Source: DASRDR01 sp963812945 [NCBI: uncultured Candidatus Rokubacteria bacterium] (GTDB lineage Bacteria; Methylomirabilota; Methylomirabilia; Rokubacteriales). From it: DNA of 64,000 nucleotides. The stretch spans positions 384,762 through 448,761 of the forward strand of contig CAWEXD010000012.1 of the NCBI GenBank assembly GCA_963812945.1. Reading direction: 5' to 3'. The translations under genes and the position numbers were made by a program. Numbering within the stretch: position 1 is the stretch's first letter; each line of letters starts with the position of its first letter. Below, in pieces: positions 1-6,951 of this stretch. Below the pieces are notes generated by a model. The model saw only the letters and a program-made list of their open reading frames with translations, ran no database searches and was not told where the DNA came from.

Positions 1-2
1 CG

Positions 3-77
3 TTCATCCGGCTGCGCGACGCGCGCGCGAGCGCCCGCGTCCCGGACGAAAGGCCTGTCGAGTGGCGATTCGAGTAG
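3..77 (+). CDS. C-terminal end of an unidentified upstream gene (partial)
   Basis: An open frame runs in from the window edge and stops at TAG 75-77. The visible tail is about 24 residues, rich in Arg and Ala, and ends in WRFE. It would overlap the GTG of the next gene by 16 bases, a spacing that fits the tight packing here. No family can be assigned from so little sequence, and it could be chance. Confidence 0.35.
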   Translation, partial: FIRLRDARASARVPDERPVEWRFE

Positions 78-1081
78 TCGTCCTCGGGCTCGGGCGACGG
101 GGCCGCGAGTGGATCCGCGTGCTCCGCGCCGCGCCGGGGTTCGAGCTGGCCGGCGCCGTCGAGTCCGATTCCGAGGTCCGGCGCGCCGCGGTGGCCACCC
201 TCGGGCTGCCCGACGGGCTCTGCCATGCCGAGCTCGACGCCGCGGTCGAGGCCGGGCGCCCGCAGGCCGCGATCGTGGCGACCTCCATCGACCGCCACGT
301 CGAGCCCTGCCGGGCCGCGCTCGCGCGAGGCCTGGCCGTCCTGGTCGAGAAGCCGTTCACGCTCGCCCTCGCCGATGCCCGCCGGCTGGTCGCCGAGGCC
401 CAGGCGCGCGGCCTGCCGCTGATGGTCGGCCAGAACTACCGGTACATGCGGATGCCCCGAACGCTCCGGCGGCTGTTCGGCAGCGGGGAGCTCGGCCGGA
501 TCGGCCTGATCGCCGCCGGCACCTATCGGGCCCAGAAGGAGGTCGCGCGGGCGCTCGCGACGCTGCCGGACAGCGTGCTGTGGGAGATCGCCGTCCACCA
601 CCTCGACGTCCTGCGCTACGCGATGGGCCAGCCGGCCGTCGGCGTCCTCGCCCAGCGCTTCGCCCTGCCCTGGAGCGCGGCGCCGCCGGGCGCCGGCATC
701 CAGCTCCTGCTCGAGTTCGACGGCGGCGCCCGGGCCTCGTACGGGGCGAGCTACGACTCGCGCGGGCACGAGTTCTTCGAGCGCGGCCAAGAATTCTACC
801 TCCGCGCCGCGACCGACCGGGGGACGCTCCACGTCTTCCACCGCTGGGTGGTCTGGTGCGAGAAGGGGCGGTATCCCCGTCTCGTTCGCCGCGGCCCGCG
901 GCCCGAGGTCGAGGAGATGACGCTGCTCCGGCAGCTCGCCCGGGCGATCACGGACGGAGTGGAGCCCGAGTGCAGCGGGCGGGACAATCTGCAGACCGTG
1001 GCGCTCCTCGAGGCCTGCGCCCGCTCCGCGACGGCCGGTCGACGGATCAATCCCCAGGATCTCCTCGATGAGCCGCTCTGA
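62..1081 (+). CDS. Gfo/Idh/MocA family NAD(P)-dependent oxidoreductase
   Basis: This 339-residue protein begins with a Rossmann dinucleotide-binding strand (VVVLGLGRRG, residues 5-14) and carries the family's EKP motif (VEKPFT, about residue 95), whose Lys is the usual catalytic base. The C-terminal half is the alpha/beta substrate domain with a conserved HHLD stretch. Members oxidise or reduce sugars, inositols and related polyols in the cytosol; the substrate here is unknown. The start is GTG at 62. Its 3' end overlaps the next gene by 14 bases, so the two are probably cotranscribed with the AlkP-superfamily gene, as in glycan or nucleotide-sugar clusters. A second family member lies at 9853-11040. 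Confidence 0.9.
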   Translation: MAIRVVVLGLGRRGREWIRVLRAAPGFELAGAVESDSEVRRAAVATLGLPDGLCHAELDAAVEAGRPQAAIVATSIDRHVEPCRAALARGLAVLVEKPFTLALADARRLVAEAQARGLPLMVGQNYRYMRMPRTLRRLFGSGELGRIGLIAAGTYRAQKEVARALATLPDSVLWEIAVHHLDVLRYAMGQPAVGVLAQRFALPWSAAPPGAGIQLLLEFDGGARASYGASYDSRGHEFFERGQEFYLRAATDRGTLHVFHRWVVWCEKGRYPRLVRRGPRPEVEEMTLLRQLARAITDGVEPECSGRDNLQTVALLEACARSATAGRRINPQDLLDEPL

Positions 1082-2570
1082 CGGCCCGGGGCTGGTCGCG
1101 ATCGGCATCGACGCGGCCGAGCCGACGCTCGTGCGGAGCCTCGTCGAGCGCGGCGACCTGCCGGTCCTCCACGGCCTTCTGGCGGAGGGCGTCTGGGGCC
1201 GGGTCGTCTCCCCGGCGCCGATCGGCAGCGCCGCCATCTGGCCGACCTTCCAGACCGGGCACGGCCCGGCCCGGCACGGGCTCTACGGCGAGTGGGCGTG
1301 GCAGCCCGACGCCATGCGCCTCAAGCGTCCGTCGTACGAGCACCTCGAGCCCTTCTGGCGGCTCGACGCCAGCCGTGGCCGGCGCGTCACCGTCGTCGAC
1401 GTTCCATTCGCCGCCCGCCTCGGCATTCCGGGGTGCGTCGAGGTGTTCGACTGGGGCTCGCACGACCTTCCCGGCGGGCGCCTCCACGTCGCCCCGCGCG
1501 ATCTCGAGCCGCTGGTCGCCGAGGCGGGGGGCGTGCATCCCTTCGTCGCCGGGCACGTCACCGCGACGGGACCCCAGGACCGGACGGGTCTGGACAGCGT
1601 GGTCGCCGGCTGCCTGGCGGGAGTGGAGCAGCGAGGCCGCCTGGCCGGCCGGCTCCTCGCCGAGACGGCGCCCGACCTCCTGCTCGTGGTGTTCCCGGAG
1701 CTCCACCGGGCCGGCCATGTCCTGTGGCACGCGGTCGACTCGCCCCCCGGCCCGGCAGGCGGAGACGGCGCCGCAGCCGCGCGGGGCCTGCCGGACCTGC
1801 TGGCCGCGATCGACCGCGAGATCGGTCGCCTCCGCGACCTCGCGGGGCCGGAGGCGGCGATGGTCGTGTTCTCGCTCCACGGGATGCGGCCGGCGCGCGG
1901 GATCCCGACGATCCTCGCTCCGCTCCTGGAGGCCCACGGCTTCGCGGTCCGGCGGCGGTGGCGCGATCAATCGCTGGCCGAGCGCGCGGCCGGCGCGCTC
2001 ACCCTGGTCAAGCGGGCCGTGCCTGCCCCGGTCAAGCGCCTCTACCACCGCTCGATGCCCCCCGCGATGACCGGCATGCTGACGCAGCCGTCCATGCCGG
2101 TGCCGGCCTACGACTGGGGCCGGACGACCGCGTTCGCCCTGCCGACCGACCAGCATGGCTGGGTCCGGGTGAACCTTCGGGGGCGCGAGGCGCAGGGGAG
2201 CGTCGCGCCCGCCGGGTACGACGACCTCTGCCGGCGCCTCGAGGCGATGCTCCGCGGCGCGCGGCTCGCGGACGGGCGGCCGCTCGTGCGCGCCGTGGTC
2301 CGGACGGCGGACGACGGCGCGACGGCGGCAGCCTCGCTCCTGCCGGATCTGGTCGTCCACTGGGACGACGCGACCTTCGTGTCGCCCGTCCGCGTGGCGG
2401 CCCCGCGCGTCGCGGCCCCGAACATCGGGCTCCAGTTCACGGGACAGCACGCCCCGCAGGGCTTCTACCTGCTGCGGCCCCGGCGCGGCCGGCCGACGCC
2501 CGACGGGGCGACCGTGCCGGCGGAGCGGCTCCAGCACCTCTTCCGCGACGCCGCCGGCTGGCTCGACTGA
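1068..2570 (+). CDS. Alkaline phosphatase superfamily protein (phosphodiesterase/pyrophosphatase type)
   Basis: A 500-residue member of the type I phosphodiesterase/nucleotide pyrophosphatase branch. The first metal-binding Asp lies in GIDAAEP (about D15). The presumed Thr nucleophile is in WPTFQTGHGP (about T60), followed by the usual HGLYGEW. A His-rich stretch (ELHRAGHVLWH) and C-terminal GQHAPQGFYLL supply later metal ligands. The canonical SDHGM motif reads FSLHGM, so the usual Asp is Leu. Activity could therefore be altered, or this may be normal for the subfamily. No signal peptide is seen. It overlaps the preceding oxidoreductase gene and shares its strand, which suggests a joint role in sugar-phosphate or surface-glycan metabolism. 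Confidence 0.85.
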   Translation: MSRSDGPGLVAIGIDAAEPTLVRSLVERGDLPVLHGLLAEGVWGRVVSPAPIGSAAIWPTFQTGHGPARHGLYGEWAWQPDAMRLKRPSYEHLEPFWRLDASRGRRVTVVDVPFAARLGIPGCVEVFDWGSHDLPGGRLHVAPRDLEPLVAEAGGVHPFVAGHVTATGPQDRTGLDSVVAGCLAGVEQRGRLAGRLLAETAPDLLLVVFPELHRAGHVLWHAVDSPPGPAGGDGAAAARGLPDLLAAIDREIGRLRDLAGPEAAMVVFSLHGMRPARGIPTILAPLLEAHGFAVRRRWRDQSLAERAAGALTLVKRAVPAPVKRLYHRSMPPAMTGMLTQPSMPVPAYDWGRTTAFALPTDQHGWVRVNLRGREAQGSVAPAGYDDLCRRLEAMLRGARLADGRPLVRAVVRTADDGATAAASLLPDLVVHWDDATFVSPVRVAAPRVAAPNIGLQFTGQHAPQGFYLLRPRRGRPTPDGATVPAERLQHLFRDAAGWLD

Positions 2571-2591
2571 GCGGGGGCCTGCGCGCGGCCC

Positions 2592-3908
2592 TCAGCCCCG
2601 TCCCGTCCCGCCCTCCGCCCTGAGGTCGAGGACCCGCTTGGCCTTGCCCGCGCTCCGCTCGATCGTCTTCGGCGCGACGAGGCTCACGTCCGCCGACACG
2701 CCGAGGGAATCGAGGAGCCGCCGCCGGACGCGCGCGGTGACGGCGCCGACGGCGGCGTCGCCGCCCGCCATCACCGCCGACTGCCCTTCCACGCGCACCT
2801 CGAGCGTGTCGAGGGTGTGTTCGCGCCGCACCACGAGGAGGTAGTGCGGCGCGAGCTCCGGGATCTGGAGCAGCGCGTGCTCGACCTGGGAGGGGTACAC
2901 GTTGACCCCGCGGATGATGAGCATGTCGTCGGAGCGCCCCACGATGCGGCCGAGCCGCACCAGCGTGCGCCCGCACCGGCACGGAGCCGGATCGACGGTG
3001 GTGAGGTCGCGGGTGCGGTAGCGGATGAGCGGCATCCCCTGCTTGGAGAGCGTCGTGAACACGAGCTCGCCGGTCGTCCCGGCCGGCACCGGTTCGAGCG
3101 TGTCCGGATCGACCACCTCGGGCAGGAAGTGGTCCTCGGCGACGTGCATGCCCCGGCGCTCGGGGCACTCGACGGCGACACCGGGGCCGGTCACCTCCGA
3201 CAGCCCGTAGATGTTGAGCGCCATGAGGCGGAGATGGGTCTGGATCGCGTCGCGCATCGCCTCCGTCCACGGCTCCGCGCCGAAGAAGCCGACCCGGAGC
3301 CGGAGATCCGCCGGGCGAATGCCGGCCTCCTCGATCGCCTCCGCCAGGTGCAACGCGTACGACGGCGTGCAGCAGAGGACCGTGGTCCCGAGGTCCTGGA
3401 GGGAAACGAGCTGGCGCTCGGTGAAGCCGCCGGACATCGGGATGACCGCGGCGCCCACGGACTCCGCGCCGTAGTGAAAGCCGAGGCCTCCCGTGAACAG
3501 GCCGTACCCGTAGGCGTTCTGCACGACGTCCCCCGGCCGGACGCCGCCGGCCCGGAGCGTCCGGCCCATCACCTCGGTCCAGACGTCCAGGTCGCCGCGC
3601 GTGTACGCGACGACGGTCGGCTTGCCCGTGGTCCCGGAGGAGGCGTGGATGCGCACCACCTGGTCCATCGGGACGGCGAGGAGTCCGAAGGGGTACGTAT
3701 CGCGAAAGTCGGCCTTGGTGGTGAACGGCAGCCGCCGGAGGTCGCCGAGCGTCCGGATACTGTCCGCCGTGACGCCCGCGGCCGCCAGCCGGTCCCGGTG
3801 GAGCGGCACGCGCGCGGCTCGCGCCACCAGGGCGCGCAATCGCTCGAGCTGGAGGTGCTCGAGGTCGGCGCGCGGCAGCGTCTCGACGGCCATCGTCAGG
3901 TCACTCAT
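2592..3908 (-). CDS. Phenylacetate-CoA ligase family (PaaK-type) adenylate-forming enzyme
   Basis: This 438-residue protein has the AMP-binding P-loop-like motif SSGTTGKPTVV and the YGLSEVTGPG core. The acid-recognition/adenylation region PLIRYRTRDL is followed by a GRSDDMLIIRGVNVYPSQVE hinge and a PaaK-type C-terminal domain. Such enzymes activate aryl acids to CoA thioesters with ATP in the cytosol. The true acid is unknown; no other phenylacetate-pathway gene is visible here. Two in-frame ATGs (3908 and 3893) are possible. It is convergent with the AlkP gene, 21 bases away. Confidence 0.9.
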   Translation of the reverse strand: MSDLTMAVETLPRADLEHLQLERLRALVARAARVPLHRDRLAAAGVTADSIRTLGDLRRLPFTTKADFRDTYPFGLLAVPMDQVVRIHASSGTTGKPTVVAYTRGDLDVWTEVMGRTLRAGGVRPGDVVQNAYGYGLFTGGLGFHYGAESVGAAVIPMSGGFTERQLVSLQDLGTTVLCCTPSYALHLAEAIEEAGIRPADLRLRVGFFGAEPWTEAMRDAIQTHLRLMALNIYGLSEVTGPGVAVECPERRGMHVAEDHFLPEVVDPDTLEPVPAGTTGELVFTTLSKQGMPLIRYRTRDLTTVDPAPCRCGRTLVRLGRIVGRSDDMLIIRGVNVYPSQVEHALLQIPELAPHYLLVVRREHTLDTLEVRVEGQSAVMAGGDAAVGAVTARVRRRLLDSLGVSADVSLVAPKTIERSAGKAKRVLDLRAEGGTGRG

Positions 3909-4006
3909 GGCCAGCCTCCTCCCGAGGCGCTGGTCGACGCGCGAGCCGGAGCCCGATGGGCGTCGGACGTGGGGCCGGCCCCGCGCGCGTCATTCTGCCA
4001 CGGTCG

Positions 4007-6700
4007 TCAGGGCGCCAGCAGGCGCAGCTCCGCCACCGACCAGGAATGAAATCCGTCCTGGCCGGTCTGGACGACGCGCAGCGCGCGCACTCGGCGCGCA
4101 GGAAAGGTTGCGACGACCCGCTCGACGCCCGCCCGCAGGACGTGGGTGCCCGTCCACACGAGCGGGCCCACCCAGTGGACAGCCGCCCCCACGTCCTCCC
4201 AGCCCGCGTCCCGCACGACCTGGACCAGAAGGCGGCGCGGATACTCGAACGCCGCGCCACCGAGATGCAGCTCGACCCCGTTCAGCTCGGCCGGCGCGTC
4301 GAGATCGACCTGGAGCCACTGGCCGGGGGCTTGCGGCACCCGGGACGACCATCGGGTCTCGAGACGCCCGTCCGTGGCGGCGCGCGGATCGTCGCCGGCA
4401 GGCGCCGCGGTCACGCGCGCCGGCGTGGCGCCCGCGGTGCGACGGGGCGGCGCGGGCGGCTCGAGCGGGCCGAGGAGCCGGTACCCGCCGGCCTCGGCGG
4501 CAGAGTAGGCCACGCCGGCCGTCCGGAGCGCGGCCTCGATCGACGGCCCCGACGGCGTCCCCACGGGGTAGACGACGGCCGCGTCCGGCGCCGGCGCGAG
4601 GAACGGGAGCCGCTCGAGCGGCGGCGCCAGACCGTAGCGGTCCACGCGGACGTTGTCCGGCGGGGCCAGGAGCCGTCCGCCCGCGGGCTCGACGAGCCGC
4701 GGCCCCTCCCCGTGGTCCGCGTAGACGCGCCGGGCGCCCATCGCGAGGAGCGCGGCCGCCGCCGCGCGCGCGTCGACGCCAGGCTCGGGGCCCGGGTCCC
4801 CGGCCTCGTGGACGAACAGCTCGCGCACGGTCCACGGGTAGCGCTCGTCCCGTCCGATGTGCATCAGCCGCACGTGGCGCGCCGGCCGCGGCGGGAAGCG
4901 CGCCTCCACCCGGCCCCAGCGCACGCGTCCCATGGGATGCCCGGCTGCCCAGTAGAGCGGTCCATAGTAGGCCGGCACCTCCCGGGCGACGGTCCACGCC
5001 GTGCCGTCGACGGAGGTGTCCAGGCGGAACCCGAGAGGCACCTCCTGGTAGGTGCCCGGCAGCCACGCGACCATGCCGACCGGATGGACCCGTCCAAGAT
5101 CGACCTGGAGCCAGGCATCCGGCGGTCGCCGCGGAGCCCGCCACCGCGTCCCGGCGTCCCGGTCGATCGCGTGGCCCGCCAGCTCGGTCCGGACCGAGGC
5201 GATGGCGGTCCACGCAACCGGCGGGATCTCGCGGAGCCCGACTGGCTCGACGCGGAATCCCGTCAGGAGCGGTCCAAGGGGCGTGTCCTCCCGCTCGAAC
5301 CGGATCCCCGCGGCGTCGAGGCTCTCCGTGAACCCCGCCGGAATCCGCACGGGCGCGAGGTACGCGACCGGCGCCGCCGCATCCACCTGCCCGGCCCGGA
5401 GGGCGTCATCGGCCAGGTAGAAGTGGGACACCGTGACGCGCCCGCCGCTCACGAAGCTGATCACGTCCGGATCGTGCGTGTACGCGGCCGCGAAGCCACG
5501 CCGGGCCAGCGCATCCGCGACGGCCGCCGGGCGAGCCAGGGTGGCGCGCGACGCCCGCCAGGCGTCGGTCGACCGGAGCGCGGGGAACGCCGTCGCCACG
5601 CCCACGCCGTGCGCCAGGACGATCCCCGCGCACAGGACGGCGGCCCACGCCGGCCGCCGGCGCGCCACGCGCGCGAGCGCGCCGCCGAGGAGCACCGGCA
5701 GGACGGCCAGGACCGGCAGGAGGTAGCGCGGGTCCTCGGTGGCCAGCGTCAGCCCCCGCTCGGTCACGAGCACGGTGACGAGAGCGATCGCGCCGACCAG
5801 CCCCAGGAGGAGCCGGCCGACGCCGCCGGCCCGCCGATCGCCGAGGGCCAGGACGAGCGCGACGGCCACGCCCAGGAGGGCCAGCAGCACGAGCGGCCGC
5901 GCCCGGAGCGTGGCGAGCGGGACCCCCGCGACCAGCGGGAGCGCGGTCGTCGCGAGATTGCGGGCGTGCTCGGCGATCCCGCGCCAGGAGACCAGCGGGA
6001 CCGACGTCGCGGGCAGCCGATGGTAGACGGCGGTGAACAGCCAGACTGGTAGGCTCCCGAGAAGAAACGCGAGAGGGAGCAGGATCGCGCGCCAGCGGAG
6101 CCGAGGGAGTCTCGGCAGAAGCACGAGCCCGCACGCAAGGAGCACGGGGGCCAGCAGGAGGTTCGTCCAAAGGCTCACGCCTCCGACCAGCGCCAAGACG
6201 AGAAGCGCTTGTGTCCGCCGCGCCGGCGGCCGCCGGGTATCGACGGCCGCGAGGGTGAGGAGCAGGCACAGCGGGACGAGGACGAGCACGATACCGTAGT
6301 GCAACCGGGCGTCTCCCGCCCATTTCAGCAGATACGGTGACGGCACGAGCGTCAGCACCGCCGTCCACCAACCTGCGCGGAAGACGCGCCGTGCCAGGAG
6401 GGCGGTCATCACGACATGCCCCAGCGACATGAGGACGGCGGCGAGCCGCAGCGCGCCCACCGACTCCCCGAGGAGGGCGAACGGGACCGCGTGGAAATAC
6501 CCGTCGACCGCCCCCATGAAGGGCTGCCCATAGAAGAAGAACGGGAACTGGCCGTGGAGGACGTCTCGGCCCATGAGGCCCATCGTGGCCTCGTCGAACC
6601 AGATGCGCGCCGTGGCGGCCACGCCAGCGCGACTCGCGATGCCCGCCATCGCCAGGACCGCGAGCCCGAGGATGGCGCCGCCCACTCCGCGCCGGGACAT
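4007..6700 (-). CDS. GT-C membrane glycosyltransferase-like protein with two discoidin (F5/8 type C-like) domains
   Basis: About 897 residues from the ATG at 6700; a longer in-frame start at 6859 would add an Arg-rich, unconvincing leader. The N-terminal half is a multispan membrane region. Its first periplasmic loop carries an acidic pair (WFDEATMG), as in ArnT/PMT-type GT-C enzymes that use polyprenyl-linked sugars. The C-terminal third holds two beta-sandwich domains with the discoidin signatures WLQVDLGRVHPVGMVAWLPG and WLQVDLDAPAELNGVELHLG, each ending in a MRLMHIGRD/RVVQTGQD-like strand. The divergent gene at 6952 has the same architecture, so these are paralogues. A role in envelope glycan transfer is inferred; the acceptor is unknown. 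Confidence 0.8.
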   Translation of the reverse strand: MSRRGVGGAILGLAVLAMAGIASRAGVAATARIWFDEATMGLMGRDVLHGQFPFFFYGQPFMGAVDGYFHAVPFALLGESVGALRLAAVLMSLGHVVMTALLARRVFRAGWWTAVLTLVPSPYLLKWAGDARLHYGIVLVLVPLCLLLTLAAVDTRRPPARRTQALLVLALVGGVSLWTNLLLAPVLLACGLVLLPRLPRLRWRAILLPLAFLLGSLPVWLFTAVYHRLPATSVPLVSWRGIAEHARNLATTALPLVAGVPLATLRARPLVLLALLGVAVALVLALGDRRAGGVGRLLLGLVGAIALVTVLVTERGLTLATEDPRYLLPVLAVLPVLLGGALARVARRRPAWAAVLCAGIVLAHGVGVATAFPALRSTDAWRASRATLARPAAVADALARRGFAAAYTHDPDVISFVSGGRVTVSHFYLADDALRAGQVDAAAPVAYLAPVRIPAGFTESLDAAGIRFEREDTPLGPLLTGFRVEPVGLREIPPVAWTAIASVRTELAGHAIDRDAGTRWRAPRRPPDAWLQVDLGRVHPVGMVAWLPGTYQEVPLGFRLDTSVDGTAWTVAREVPAYYGPLYWAAGHPMGRVRWGRVEARFPPRPARHVRLMHIGRDERYPWTVRELFVHEAGDPGPEPGVDARAAAAALLAMGARRVYADHGEGPRLVEPAGGRLLAPPDNVRVDRYGLAPPLERLPFLAPAPDAAVVYPVGTPSGPSIEAALRTAGVAYSAAEAGGYRLLGPLEPPAPPRRTAGATPARVTAAPAGDDPRAATDGRLETRWSSRVPQAPGQWLQVDLDAPAELNGVELHLGGAAFEYPRRLLVQVVRDAGWEDVGAAVHWVGPLVWTGTHVLRAGVERVVATFPARRVRALRVVQTGQDGFHSWSVAELRLLAP

Positions 6701-6951
6701 CACGGCGGCTTCCCGAGCGGCGGAGGCGACCAAAGGGCCGCGGCAACCGCGGCCCCTCTCGTCACGGCCCGACTCAGGCCGTCTGGAAGGCCGATCTCTC
6801 CACCTCGAGCCGGGCCAAACGCGCGACGTCGGCTGACAGGTCTCCGCGTCCCAGCCCACGGCCGGGCAATGGGCTTGCTATCGACGTTCACAAGACCCTA
6901 CCCGGTTCCCCGGTTTCCGGTCAACCAACGCCTTCGGGAGATGCCTCACCC
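6701..6951. other. Divergent intergenic region between the two GT-C genes
   Basis: This 251-base gap separates the paralogous glycosyltransferase genes. On the minus strand TTGACC (6924-6919) is followed after 18 bases by TAGGGT, a moderate sigma-70-like promoter about 200 bases from the ATG at 6700. On the plus strand TTGACA (6952-6957) overlaps the proposed TTG start and has no good -10. No RNA gene or terminator was recognised. Confidence 0.4.
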
